Below, piece after piece: positions 51,494 through 60,209 of a stretch of 64,000 nt of DNA. The DNA lies in NCBI GenBank assembly GCA_016303065.1, contig JAEDMJ010000001.1:47451-111450 (forward strand), written 5' to 3'. The notes under the pieces are model-generated. The model did not search any database and was not told the origin of the DNA. It saw nothing but the letters and a program-made list of their open reading frames with translations. This DNA comes from Clostridiales bacterium (GTDB lineage Bacteria; Bacillota; Clostridia; Oscillospirales; QAMX01). Made by a program: the position numbers and the translations under genes. The stretch's first letter is position 1. Every line of letters begins with the position of its first letter.

Positions 51494-51522
51494 TTGACCT
51501 ATTATCCCAATTGTAATATAAT
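51494..51522 (+). promoter_or_regulatory. Promoter for the glycyl radical enzyme operon
   Basis: TTGACC (51494-51499), 17-nt spacer, TATAAT (51517-51522), 47 nt before the TTG start. It diverges from argH, whose own promoter in the same 100-nt gap is less clear. Confidence 0.75.
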
Positions 51523-51569
51523 GTAATTATACATCATTGCCGACCCGTTGTAAAGAGGTGAACGCAGTT

Positions 51570-53705
51570 TTGGAACTCACCGAAAAAGCCCAAAAAAGAA
51601 TATCCATTCTCCGGGACCACGCGCTTAATGCGCATCCCGACGATATGCGCGGCCCCCATCAGAAATACTGCTGGCTCCGAGGCTGGCTTGACGCATCGGG
51701 GTGTTTTTCCTCCGTCCGCCGACACGGTCTTGCCCAGGCGGCAATGCTCGAAAACCTCATTCCGGTCATCGACCCCGGCGAGCTCATTGTCGGAAAACCC
51801 TGCTACGCTCCGCTCTCCGGCGAGCAGCAGGCATTTGTCGACCGTTTCCGCGACGCCGGAGGGTTTTCCGCCCTCGACACCGGCGCGGGAGGGCAGGCCT
51901 CCCACATGGCCGTCGACTACGAAAAGCTTCTTTCCCTCGGCATAAACGGCGTCATAGCCGAGGTTGAGGACCGCCTTGCCGGACTCTGCCCCACCGTCCC
52001 CGAAGATCTGGAAAAGGAAGAGTTCTATCTCGGCTGTCTTGCCGCGCTTCGCGGCGTAAACGCCGCCGCAAAGATATATTCCGACCACGCGCTGAAGCTT
52101 GCCTCATGCGAGCCCGACGCCGAACGCGCCGCAGAGCTCCGCACCGTCTCAGAAACGCTTTCAAACGTCCCGTCAAATCCGGCCCGGAGCTTTCGCGAAG
52201 CCCTCCAGAGCGTCCACTTTCTGACATTTCTTCTGAACGGTCTCTACCAGCTTGGCCGTCCGGACAGATATCTCTGGAAATACTATTCGCATGATATCGC
52301 CGCCGGAATCCTCACCCCCGAAGACGCGCTGGAGCTCATCTGCTGCCGCGACATACTCGACACAGAATACATTCCGCGCGGACTTGCCATAGGGTACATG
52401 GTCGGCGGGCGGGACAGTACGGGACGCCCCGTGGAAAACGAGCTCACCCATCTGTTCATTAAAAGCATCGGCATCGTGCGCCTTGCCTACCCCGGCACCG
52501 CCCTTGCCGTCCACAGCCGGACATCCGACGGGCTTCTCCGCCTTGCCGCGGAACAGCTTGCCATGGGGTGCAGCCATCCTTCTCTTTTCAACGACGAGGT
52601 CATAACGAACGGACTCCGGAAATACGGTCTCCCCGCCGAAAAAGCCTGCGAATATGTCCAGAGCACCTGCGTGGAGATCACCCCCTGCGCTTCCAGCGCC
52701 GTCTGGGTGGCGACGCCCTACATAAATCTGCCCGGTCTTCTCCTTGAAGAACTTTCCGATATCTCATCCGGGGCACAGCCCGCTCCGGACGATTTTGAAG
52801 CATTCAAAACCGATTACCGGCGAAGGCTGCGTGAAAAAGTCGATGCCGAAGCCGCAAATGCCAACCGCGACCAGCTCAGGCGCTTTGAGCGCGGCGGGGA
52901 TCCTCTCGTCTCCTGTTTTGTGAACGACTGCCTTGCCCGCGGAAAGGACATCGACCGGGGCGGCGCGGTTTACAACTGGATCATGCCCTCCTTTGTCGGC
53001 GTGGCAAACCTCTGCGATTCCCTCGTTACGATCCGCGACATGGTCTACGGCGGGGAGCTCAGCTTTTCCGAGCTTTCCCGCGCCCTGGACGCCGACTTTG
53101 AAGGCTGCGCCGAGCTTCACGGACTCATCTCCAACGGCCTGGACAAGTACGGCAACGACGTCGACGGCGTCGACTGCCTCGTGTCCGAGATAACCTCATG
53201 GATCGCCCAAGCCGTCGAACGCAACCGCACGTACCGCGGCTCGCGCTTTGTACCGAGCCTTTTCTGCTGGATAATGCACGAAATGCTCGGCAGCTCAACC
53301 GGCGCGACCCCGGACGGCCGCCGCGCCGGGTTTCCCCTCGGAGACGGAAGCGGCCCCGCCCAGGGACGGGAGAAAAAAGGCCCCACGGCCTCCATACTCT
53401 CCTCCACAAAATGGGACCACACCCCGTTCATCGGCGGCATCGCAGTCAACCTGAAGTTTTCAAAGTCAATGTTCGGGGAAGACTCCGTGGAAAAGCTTCT
53501 CGCAATAATCCGCGCGTACCTCCTCCGCGGAGGATTTGAGCTTCAGATAAACGTCGTCGACGCCGAAACCCTCCGCGCCGCAATGGCGGACCCCGATTCA
53601 TACCGCGACCTTGTCGTCCGCATCGGCGGTTACAGCGACTACTTCACCGGACTGAACCCCAATATGCAGCGCGAAGTGCTCCTGCGCACGGAACACGCCC
53701 TCTGA
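51570..53705 (+). CDS. Glycyl radical enzyme of the pyruvate formate-lyase family, substrate unknown
   Basis: A 711-aa enzyme. The thiyl Cys is C367 in VQSTCVEITP, with the Cys-Val-Glu order of the diol and amino-acid dehydratase branches rather than the Cys-Cys of pyruvate formate-lyase. The glycyl loop RIGGYSDYF is near the C-terminus (radical Gly about 687). HMAVDYEKLLSLGINGVIAE is the family's early motif. TTG 51570 is chosen for GAGGTG upstream; the frame is open to 51537 without a site. No activating radical SAM enzyme lies anywhere in the window, so the activase is remote. First gene of a five-gene run. Confidence 0.87.
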   Translation: MELTEKAQKRISILRDHALNAHPDDMRGPHQKYCWLRGWLDASGCFSSVRRHGLAQAAMLENLIPVIDPGELIVGKPCYAPLSGEQQAFVDRFRDAGGFSALDTGAGGQASHMAVDYEKLLSLGINGVIAEVEDRLAGLCPTVPEDLEKEEFYLGCLAALRGVNAAAKIYSDHALKLASCEPDAERAAELRTVSETLSNVPSNPARSFREALQSVHFLTFLLNGLYQLGRPDRYLWKYYSHDIAAGILTPEDALELICCRDILDTEYIPRGLAIGYMVGGRDSTGRPVENELTHLFIKSIGIVRLAYPGTALAVHSRTSDGLLRLAAEQLAMGCSHPSLFNDEVITNGLRKYGLPAEKACEYVQSTCVEITPCASSAVWVATPYINLPGLLLEELSDISSGAQPAPDDFEAFKTDYRRRLREKVDAEAANANRDQLRRFERGGDPLVSCFVNDCLARGKDIDRGGAVYNWIMPSFVGVANLCDSLVTIRDMVYGGELSFSELSRALDADFEGCAELHGLISNGLDKYGNDVDGVDCLVSEITSWIAQAVERNRTYRGSRFVPSLFCWIMHEMLGSSTGATPDGRRAGFPLGDGSGPAQGREKKGPTASILSSTKWDHTPFIGGIAVNLKFSKSMFGEDSVEKLLAIIRAYLLRGGFELQINVVDAETLRAAMADPDSYRDLVVRIGGYSDYFTGLNPNMQREVLLRTEHAL

Positions 53706-53710
53706 AAAAA

Positions 53711-54628
53711 ATGTACGGATATATAAGACCGCTCAAACCCGAACTCCGCATACGGGAATTTGAGCTGTACAACGCCGCCTACTGCGGACTTTGCCACGCT
53801 CTCGGCCGGGAATACGGTCTTTTGGCCCGCTTCGCCGTAAGCTACGACTGCACGCTTCCCGTGCTGATGTCATCACCGGCGGAAGCGACTCTCTGCAAAA
53901 AGCGGTGTCCGGCGCGGTTCGGACGAAAAAAGTCCTGTCTCTGCGGCGGCCGCGGGCTTGATATGACCGCCGCGGCCGCGGTGATCCTTGCGCGCCACAA
54001 GCTTCTGGACACGGTTTCGGACGGCGGATTTTTCAAAAGGCTCTCCGCCCGCGTCATTCTCGGCATTTCCGGGAGAAAATTCCGCCGCGCGGCTTCGCGC
54101 TGGCCGGAATTTGCCGAAAACGCCGAAAAACATCTTTCCGAACTCAGCCGGATCGAATCCTCCGGCGACGTCTCGCCGGACGTTCTCGACCGCGCCGCCG
54201 ACTGTTTCGCCCGCGTTGCCGCAGGCTTTGCCCAAATGGCGCCTGACGAACCGGCGGGGCGCATCTGGCACGAAGTCTTCTATCACATCGGCCGCGCCGT
54301 CTATATTCTCGACGCCGCCGACGACTGGGGCACGGATGTCAGAAACGGAAACTTCAATCCCGCCGTCATAAGGTACGGGCTGGAGCTTGCACCGGGGGAC
54401 GATCCGAAAAACGCGCTCATCCCCGGTGATGCAAGAAAAAAAATAAGCGAAACCATTGAAAACTCACTTTCTCTGGCGGCGGCGGCCTTTGAGCTTCTGC
54501 CCTCCGGCGAATTCTCCGGCATTGTCGGAAACATAATATATCTCGGAATTCCGAACATGGCCGGCGCAGTCCTGAACCGGACCATGCACGCAAATAAAAC
54601 AAGGGGAAAAAAGAATGGATCCTTATAA
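53711..54628 (+). CDS. DUF5685-family Cys-rich protein
   Basis: A 305-aa protein starting [32 protein letters not shown], the DUF5685 opening. A Cys cluster follows: YCGLC (about 25-29), YDC, LCKKRC and SCLC, eight Cys in the first 90 residues, suggesting a metal or Fe-S site. The rest is all-helical, and [12 protein letters not shown] (about 194-205) resembles the Asp-rich metal motif of isoprenoid synthase folds; that is inference. The function is unassigned. It starts 5 nt after the glycyl radical enzyme with no clear Shine-Dalgarno, suggesting coupling, and overlaps the J-domain gene by 14 bp. Confidence 0.8.
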   Translation: MYGYIRPLKPELRIREFELYNAAYCGLCHALGREYGLLARFAVSYDCTLPVLMSSPAEATLCKKRCPARFGRKKSCLCGGRGLDMTAAAAVILARHKLLDTVSDGGFFKRLSARVILGISGRKFRRAASRWPEFAENAEKHLSELSRIESSGDVSPDVLDRAADCFARVAAGFAQMAPDEPAGRIWHEVFYHIGRAVYILDAADDWGTDVRNGNFNPAVIRYGLELAPGDDPKNALIPGDARKKISETIENSLSLAAAAFELLPSGEFSGIVGNIIYLGIPNMAGAVLNRTMHANKTRGKKNGSL

Positions 54629-55229
54629 GGTGCTCGGAGTCAGTCCTGACGCAACCGACGACCAGATCAAACAGGCGTACCGCGCCCTGGCAAAGAAATA
54701 TCATCCCGACAACTATGTCAACAACCCCGTTGCCGATCTTGCCGCAGAAAAGATGAAGGAGATCAACGCCGCCTACGATCAGATACAGAAAATGCGCAGG
54801 GGCGGCTCCGACGCCTCCGGGGCCTACGGCGGAAGCCGGGACGGAGAAACCCACAGCAGCGCCTCCTATTCCGCGATCCGAAACCAGATAAGCTACGGAA
54901 ATATCGACCGCGCCGAGGAAATGCTCCGCCAGATTCCGGAAGCACAGCGCGGCGGAGAGTGGTATTTCTGCATGGGTTCCGTCTATTACCGGCGCGGCTG
55001 GATGGACCGTGCGGCGGAGTGTTTCCGCGAAGCCTCCGCCAGAGAGCCGGGAAACCGCGAATATGCCGCCGCCTGCAGCCGGATGGACTCCGGAAGACGG
55101 GTTTACCGCGAACGCGGAGGAAACTACCGCGGCGACAGCGGAGCTTCCGCCTGTGACTGCTGTTCGTCCCTTCTCTGCGCCGACTGCCTCTGCGAGTGCA
55201 TGGGCGGAGACCTGATCCCCTGCTGCTGA
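54615..55229 (+). CDS. J-domain protein with TPR-like middle and Cys-rich tail
   Basis: A 204-aa co-chaperone candidate. Residues 1-62 are a J-domain, [20 protein letters not shown] with HPD at 30-32, which stimulates DnaK ATPase. About residues 85-155 form two TPR-like helix pairs ([20 protein letters not shown]). The last 27 residues hold nine Cys ([20 protein letters not shown]), a likely metal site. The DnaJ Gly/Phe region and zinc domain are absent. It lies between DUF5685 (overlap) and a membrane protein. Confidence 0.85.
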   Translation: MDPYKVLGVSPDATDDQIKQAYRALAKKYHPDNYVNNPVADLAAEKMKEINAAYDQIQKMRRGGSDASGAYGGSRDGETHSSASYSAIRNQISYGNIDRAEEMLRQIPEAQRGGEWYFCMGSVYYRRGWMDRAAECFREASAREPGNREYAAACSRMDSGRRVYRERGGNYRGDSGASACDCCSSLLCADCLCECMGGDLIPCC

Positions 55230-55234
55230 AAAAC

Positions 55235-55750
55235 ATGAAAAACACGAAAAAACTCGCTCTGACGGCGATCCTCTGCGCTGCCGCTCTGGCGCTTCTCTTT
55301 ATTTCCGCCTTTCTCGAAAGCATAACCGTTTCGCTTTCCGCGGCCGCCGGACTCTTTATCGCCGTGATCTTCGTCGAGTGCGGCCTGAAACACTCAGTTC
55401 TCGCATACGTCACCGTTTCGGTGCTCGCACTTCTCGTCGTGCCCGAAAAAACAGCCGTGTATATGTTCCTGATGTTTTTCGGGTACTACCCAATGTACAA
55501 ATCCTGGTGCGAGGCGAGAAGGCGCGCTGCCGCAGAGTACGTTCTGAAGCTTCTCTGCTTCAATTTATCGCTCTGCCTCTGCTGGGTCCTTGCCGGCGTC
55601 CTGGGCTTTCAGCCCAGCCTCCCCGACGTCCCCTTTGTCGCGGTTCCGGCTTTTGTGCTTGCAAACGCCGTATTCCTTCTCTATGATTTTGCATTTTCAC
55701 GCCTCATCGGCTTTTATCTGAAATACTCTAAAAAGTGGAGACGCAAATGA
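55235..55750 (+). CDS. Small membrane protein of unknown function
   Basis: A 171-aa protein with about five hydrophobic segments (KKLALTAILCAAALALLFI, SAAAGLFIAVIFVECG, VSVLALLVV, LCFNLSLCLCWVLAGVLG, VAVPAFVLANAVFLLYDF) and a basic end (KYSKKWRRK). The pattern is like ECF-type S components or other multi-pass proteins of clostridial J-domain loci; I cannot name it. It starts 5 nt after the J-domain gene without a clear ribosome site and overlaps the HAD gene (ATGA). Confidence 0.7.
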   Translation: MKNTKKLALTAILCAAALALLFISAFLESITVSLSAAAGLFIAVIFVECGLKHSVLAYVTVSVLALLVVPEKTAVYMFLMFFGYYPMYKSWCEARRRAAAEYVLKLLCFNLSLCLCWVLAGVLGFQPSLPDVPFVAVPAFVLANAVFLLYDFAFSRLIGFYLKYSKKWRRK

Positions 55751-56580
55751 AAACACTTTACGCCGCCGATCTTGACGGGACGCTTCTCGCTCCCGGCGCC
55801 GTGCTGAGCCGGCGTTCGGAAGAAGCTCTTTCCCGCTTTCTTGCCTGCGGGATCACCGTCACTGCCGCGACCGCCCGGACTCCGGCAACCGTAATCCCCA
55901 TCTTCGCCGGCACAGGATTGAACGCACCGGCCGCCCTGATGAACGGCGTTCTCCTTTTCGACCTCCCCCGAAAGCAGATTCTCTCCGCCCTGCCCTACTC
56001 CGCGGAGGAGAAGAGCGCCATACTTTCGCTTTGTGAAAGCTGGCCCGTGTCCGTCATGGTCTATTCGCTTTTCAAAAACAGCCTGCGCGTTTTCTTCCGA
56101 AAAAGCGGCTTTGCGCCCATGGTCCGCTTTATCTCCGAACGCACGGGAACGCCCTACAAAACCTGGCACGAGGTCAAAAGCTATTCCGAGCCCTCCGGCT
56201 CCGAGGTCATCTACATTGCCGCCCTGGGCGCAAAAGAAGCTCTGTCCGAAATGGAAAAAGACATAAAAAAAGCGACATCCCTGCGAACCGCGCTTTACAG
56301 GGAAGTCAACTTTGAGGGCGTATGGGTTTTGGAGGCGTTCTCCCGCTCCGCCACAAAAGCCGCGGCGATAAAGCGTTCCGCCGAAATCTGCGGCGCGGAC
56401 AGGATCGTCGCCTTCGGAGACAATCTGAACGACCTGCCCTTATTTGAAGGCTGCGACGTTTCCGTCGCCGTGGCAAACGCCGTCCCCGACGTGATAAAAG
56501 CCGCGGATTTCGTCTGCGGCGCGAACACCGCAGACGGAGTAGTCGAGTGGATCGCCAGGGACGCCGGCATATCCCTTTAG
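55747..56580 (+). CDS. HAD phosphatase, Cof type
   Basis: A 277-aa phosphatase. Motif I ADLDGTLLAPG, motif II Thr/Ser region VTAATARTP, motif IV FGDNLNDLPLFEGCDVSVAVANA, the Cof/HAD-IIB signature. The cap (about 90-190) sets substrate choice and is not informative. ATG 55747 has GTGGAG 6 nt upstream. Last of the five-gene run; its stop overlaps the stop of tadA on the other strand. Probably dephosphorylates a sugar phosphate or cofactor. Confidence 0.88.
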   Translation: MKTLYAADLDGTLLAPGAVLSRRSEEALSRFLACGITVTAATARTPATVIPIFAGTGLNAPAALMNGVLLFDLPRKQILSALPYSAEEKSAILSLCESWPVSVMVYSLFKNSLRVFFRKSGFAPMVRFISERTGTPYKTWHEVKSYSEPSGSEVIYIAALGAKEALSEMEKDIKKATSLRTALYREVNFEGVWVLEAFSRSATKAAAIKRSAEICGADRIVAFGDNLNDLPLFEGCDVSVAVANAVPDVIKAADFVCGANTADGVVEWIARDAGISL

Positions 56581-57032
56581 CGGCGCGCACGAAGCCCGGC
56601 GAAAAATTTCTTCAGCTCCGCCGAGCACTCCTCCGCCATAACGCCCGAAACGACCTCCGGCCTGTGATTCAGCGGGAAGGAAAACCGGTCCAGAACCGAC
56701 CCGGCCGCGCCGACTTTCGGATCCGACGCCCCGTAAACGACTCTCCTGATGCGCGAATTGACAATCGCCCCCGCGCACATCGGACAGGGCTCCAGCGTCA
56801 CATACAGCTCGCACTCCCAAAGCCTCCAGCCGCCGAGCCTTTTGCAGGCATTCTCTATTGCCCGCAGCTCTGCGTGCGCCGTGGCGCTTCTGCCCGTCTC
56901 CCGGCGGTTCCTCCCCCGGCCGACGATCACTCCGTCCTTCACGACGACGCATCCGACGGGAACCTCGCCCTCTCCGGCGGCACGGCGCGCAAGCCTGAGC
57001 GCAGCCAGCATGAACTTTTCGTCATTCGTCAT
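56577..57032 (-). CDS. tadA: tRNA-specific adenosine deaminase
   Basis: A 151-aa Zn enzyme that deaminates A34 in tRNA-Arg(ACG) to inosine. Zn and catalytic motifs are AHAELRAIE (His-Ala-Glu) and TLEPCPMCAGAI. It ends with FFAGLRARR. The size is normal (E. coli 167 aa). ATG 57032 has GGGAGG 9 nt upstream; the frame to 57056 has no better site. Convergent overlap of 4 bp with the HAD gene. Confidence 0.93.
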   Translation of the reverse strand: MTNDEKFMLAALRLARRAAGEGEVPVGCVVVKDGVIVGRGRNRRETGRSATAHAELRAIENACKRLGGWRLWECELYVTLEPCPMCAGAIVNSRIRRVVYGASDPKVGAAGSVLDRFSFPLNHRPEVVSGVMAEECSAELKKFFAGLRARR

Positions 57033-57126
57033 CTTTTCAAACCTCCCGCCGGACAAAACTCACCCGTTTATTATATCACAGCTCCCCTTTCAAAGCAACT
57101 TTCCTCCCCAAAAATAGAGTTTTTCC

Positions 57127-57162
57127 CCCCCCGGAACGCGCCGCAAACGGCCTTCCGGGGGG
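57127..57162 (+). terminator. Hairpin in the tadA-AraC gap
   Basis: CCCCCCGGAA, 16-nt loop, TTCCGGGGGG, then TATTTTTG on the plus strand. No plus-strand gene ends near it; it may stop antisense transcription into the AraC promoter region. Confidence 0.45.
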
Positions 57163-57204
57163 TATTTTTGCACCGTGTCACAGCAAATTCCCGTTCGGCC
57201 AATA

Positions 57205-57233
57205 TTGCTTTTTTGTTTTTCCCAGTGTATAAT
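57205..57233 (+). promoter_or_regulatory. Promoter for the AraC/PocR regulator
   Basis: TTGCTT (57205-57210), 17-nt spacer, TATAAT (57228-57233), 70 nt before the ATG. Confidence 0.65.
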
Positions 57234-57303
57234 CATTACGCCCCGCTCAGTTTTTGTTTTTTCATCATGTTTTTTGCCATTATGCAAGGAGCCCGTTTAC
57301 AAT

Positions 57304-58551
57304 ATGAACAGCATCTATTCGTACATTCCCGCCGAAAAGCTCCACGACATCCTTCAAACTCTCCAGGCCTACACAAGGCTTCCGCTCCAGCTTATTGCCG
57401 CCGACGGCGTACTTCTCCGGTCCTTCGGCGGCGAGACGGGCTTTTGCTCACTTTTCAAAAAAAACACCCTCACGGAGGATTCCTGTCTTTCTCTCCACGT
57501 CAAATCCGGCCAGATCGCCCAAAACCTCGGCGAAACCTATATTTTTTCCTGCCATGCAAACCTCACCCACATCGCCTTTCCCCTCGTGGGCGGAGACAGT
57601 CTCCTCGGAAGCGTAATCCTCGGCCCGTTTCTGATGGATTCCCCCGACAGCTCCCTTGTCGGCGACATTGCGGAGCGCTATTCCCTGCCTCCCGCCAGGT
57701 CGCTTGAGCTTTACGACGAGCTTTTCGGGCTTCAGGTAATCCCCCCGCCCAGAGTCCGTACCCTGAAAAAGCTTGTCGACTACCTGCTCTCCCCTCTCAT
57801 TCCGGGCGAAAAGGAAGTCCTGATGCAATCCCGCGAGAAGCTTTATCAGCAATCGAGAATCAACGAAACGATCCAAAGGTACAAGGGCCGGGAAGGGTCT
57901 TCCGGAGCAGACTTTCTCTTTCAAAAAGAAAAAGAGCTCCTTGACCAGGTCCGCCTGGGCAGCGTTCCAAAGGTCAAGGAGCTTCTCAACGATCTTCTCG
58001 GGTATGTTCTTTTCAGCCGCGGCGCAGAGATCGAAGCCGTGCGCCACCGCGCCGTCGAGCTTACGGCGCTGCTCTCCCGCGTCTCCGTTGACGGCGGGGC
58101 GCCCGCGGACGTCATCTACGACCTCACCGACCGGCTTCTCCCGTCGCTTTACGCCGAAAGCGACCTGGACACGCTCTGTCTAAAGCTTCAGGAGATCGCC
58201 GAAAGCTTCATGAGCGCCATGTTTGTCCGTCAGGACAAGGGCAACCGCCACATCCGCCGCGCCCTTGGGTTCATGGCGGAACATTACGGGGAGCACATCG
58301 AGCTCTCCGACGCGGCAAACTTCGTCGGACTAAGCCCCGGCTATTTCTCAACCCTGTTCTGCTCGACCGTCGGCGTAAGCTTTCGGGAACAGCTCTCCCT
58401 TATCCGCGTCGAAAAGAGCAAACAGCTCCTGCTTGCCACCGACAGCTCCCTTGCGGACATCGCCGCCGCAGTCGGCTTTCCGGATCAAAGCTATTTCTGC
58501 AAGGTTTTCAAACGGGTCGAGGGCGTCTCTCCCGGAAAATTCAGACGGTGA
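57304..58551 (+). CDS. AraC-family regulator with PocR sensory domain
   Basis: A 415-aa regulator. Residues about 5-155 are a PocR ligand domain, with the Cys in FCSLFKK and the CHANLTHIAFPL strand. The C-terminal two helix-turn-helix motifs are HIELSDAANFVGLSPGYFSTLF and SSLADIAAAVGFPDQSYFCKVFKRVEG. PocR domains are seen in regulators of B12-dependent pathways. It converges on the UroD/MtaA-type methyltransferase (1-nt gap), its likely target. ATG 57304 follows AAGGAG by 12 nt; the upstream frame has no site. Confidence 0.87.
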   Translation: MNSIYSYIPAEKLHDILQTLQAYTRLPLQLIAADGVLLRSFGGETGFCSLFKKNTLTEDSCLSLHVKSGQIAQNLGETYIFSCHANLTHIAFPLVGGDSLLGSVILGPFLMDSPDSSLVGDIAERYSLPPARSLELYDELFGLQVIPPPRVRTLKKLVDYLLSPLIPGEKEVLMQSREKLYQQSRINETIQRYKGREGSSGADFLFQKEKELLDQVRLGSVPKVKELLNDLLGYVLFSRGAEIEAVRHRAVELTALLSRVSVDGGAPADVIYDLTDRLLPSLYAESDLDTLCLKLQEIAESFMSAMFVRQDKGNRHIRRALGFMAEHYGEHIELSDAANFVGLSPGYFSTLFCSTVGVSFREQLSLIRVEKSKQLLLATDSSLADIAAAVGFPDQSYFCKVFKRVEGVSPGKFRR

Positions 58552-58552
58552 T

Positions 58553-59572
58553 TCAGCCCCGGCAAAACTCTCCGGCCGCTTCAAAAAACGCGTCGATGTT
58601 TTTCCATGGCGATCCGGGAGGAATATCGCACCCGCTCGAAAGAACAAAGTTCCGTTTCCGGCAGCAGGCCTCAGCCACGCTCTTCACCGCGGATTTTACC
58701 GACTCCGGCGTTCCGCGCATAAACTGTTCGGCAGGACTGACGTTTCCCATGACAAGCGCGTCCTCCGGCGCGTTTTTCAGCATGTCCGCCATCGCGACCG
58801 CATCGCCGAAGTGATAGCCCATCGCTCCGAGGCCGTAGATCCCCTCCGTCATGAACACCGTGTTGTTTCCGCAGTTGTGGTATATAACTGCAAACTCATC
58901 GTCCTGGACCGATTCGATGATCCGCTTGACGTACGGATGGGAAAATTCCTCCGCCATCGACGGCGACATGAGCCCCGCAAGCGGCTCGGCAATAACGACG
59001 CCGTTCGCTCCCGCGGCTTTGAATGCCGCACAGTACCCGGAGATGAATTCCACCGTTTTTTCCAAAACGCAGTGAACCATATCCGGTTCGTCATAGCAGT
59101 ATACCATCGTCTCGCTGACGTCCATAAGTCTTCCCGCCAGAGAAAAAGGCCCGATGACTCCGGCAAACACCGGTCTGTCCCCGATAAGCTTCGCTGCCTC
59201 GGCCACCGCCGCAATACAGCCTCCGGTGCGGCACGCGCCGACCTCGGGGACCCTGAGCGCCCTGGCCTGTTCCTCGGTAGAGACAATCGCGCCGCTCACC
59301 GTCGGCACTTCGTTGTCGGAAAAGCGGATTTCCGCGCCGAAGCACTGTGCCTCGACCGAAAGATCCATGAAGCTCACGGCCGCTCCGGCCGTAACGCGGC
59401 CGGCAGTAAGCTTCATTCCCCGCGCCATAAGCCCGCTGTCCGAGAGAAGCTCCCGCACGGAGACGTTCAAAAGCTGAACGCACGGGAACGAAAGCAGCGG
59501 CATCGGCTTTTTACAAGGGTCGGCAATCACTTCGCCGACCCATTTTTTCATATCACGCTTCAAATCGTTCAT
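58553..59572 (-). CDS. Uroporphyrinogen decarboxylase-family methyltransferase (MtaA/CmuA-like)
   Basis: A 339-aa TIM barrel. The Zn ligands of corrinoid methyltransferases are present: His and Cys in IYHNCGNN and Cys in LSSGCDIPPGSPW. True heme UroD lacks this set, so the role is methyl transfer between a methyl donor or coenzyme and a corrinoid protein. No corrinoid-binding protein is adjacent. ATG 59572 has a GGGGG run too close to it; a TTG at 59563 is spaced better from AAAGGGGG, so the true start may be 3 codons later. A RACo-type activator is at 28520. Confidence 0.85.
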   Translation of the reverse strand: MNDLKRDMKKWVGEVIADPCKKPMPLLSFPCVQLLNVSVRELLSDSGLMARGMKLTAGRVTAGAAVSFMDLSVEAQCFGAEIRFSDNEVPTVSGAIVSTEEQARALRVPEVGACRTGGCIAAVAEAAKLIGDRPVFAGVIGPFSLAGRLMDVSETMVYCYDEPDMVHCVLEKTVEFISGYCAAFKAAGANGVVIAEPLAGLMSPSMAEEFSHPYVKRIIESVQDDEFAVIYHNCGNNTVFMTEGIYGLGAMGYHFGDAVAMADMLKNAPEDALVMGNVSPAEQFMRGTPESVKSAVKSVAEACCRKRNFVLSSGCDIPPGSPWKNIDAFFEAAGEFCRG

Positions 59573-60079
59573 CCCCCTTTTGACTGAGCCCTGTTTTGCC
59601 TCTATGATACCATTCCTCCGGCGCGCCTGTATTGTCTTTATCCCATTCTTTTGTTTTTTTCTATGGCTCGGCTCTTCCGGGCAAAAATCCGCCGGAAGTG
59701 CTTTTGAGACATGGGGCTGGCGCAAAGCCGTCCCGGGCCAATGCGCCGCCCCCGCGCGACCCAAATAAACGGAATGACAGCTTTTTTATGCCGTTGCTTT
59801 TTACATAACTTTTTAATCCCAAAAAAAGTCATCCGGCTGCATATGCCGTTTACGCAGTCGTTTGTCCGCCAAAAGTTTACCGCCGCAGTCAGTGCGCCGT
59901 ACTGTTCCGACAGGACAAAGTCCCCCGTCTTCGGTTCCGTACTTTGGCAAAACATTTGCAAATAGCCGTGAAATATTGAATTTATCTCAGCTGCTTTCTT
60001 TTTTTTTACGCTTGTATTGCCCCGCCATATTTGTTTTTCAGACCCTTGGCGTTTGCTAAAACCGTTTTTTAACAAACAG
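59573..60079. other. Gene-poor, A/T-richer gap with possible decayed coding sequence
   Basis: About 500 bases without a supportable gene, lying between the methyltransferase and the ABC exporter promoter. It differs from its neighbours by A/T-rich and T-run content. Short open frames exist on both strands, but none has a Shine-Dalgarno site and a recognisable protein. It may be the edge of the transferred ABC cassette. Confidence 0.35.
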
Positions 60080-60108
60080 TTGACAAAATATTACCGTCTT
60101 GTTATAAT
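60080..60108 (+). promoter_or_regulatory. Consensus promoter for the ABC exporter pair
   Basis: TTGACA (60080-60085), 17-nt spacer, TATAAT (60103-60108): perfect in both boxes. The leader to the ATG at 60210 is about 95 nt and A/T-rich. Confidence 0.85.
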
Positions 60109-60209
60109 TATGGAAACATTTAGTTAAAATATAAAAACAACCGAAAACGTTTTATTTTGCCGTGCATTTTCGCCGCACCGCCTTTGGCCCAGAAAGTGAG
60201 GACAGACTT

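Noticed and set aside
57127..57162. Riboswitch or attenuator before the AraC gene
   Set aside because: The hairpin lies upstream of the promoter at 57205-57233, so it is not in the AraC transcript.
59638..60075. 145-aa minus-strand open frame in the gap
   Set aside because: No recognisable domain and no ribosome site; treated only as a possible decayed sequence.
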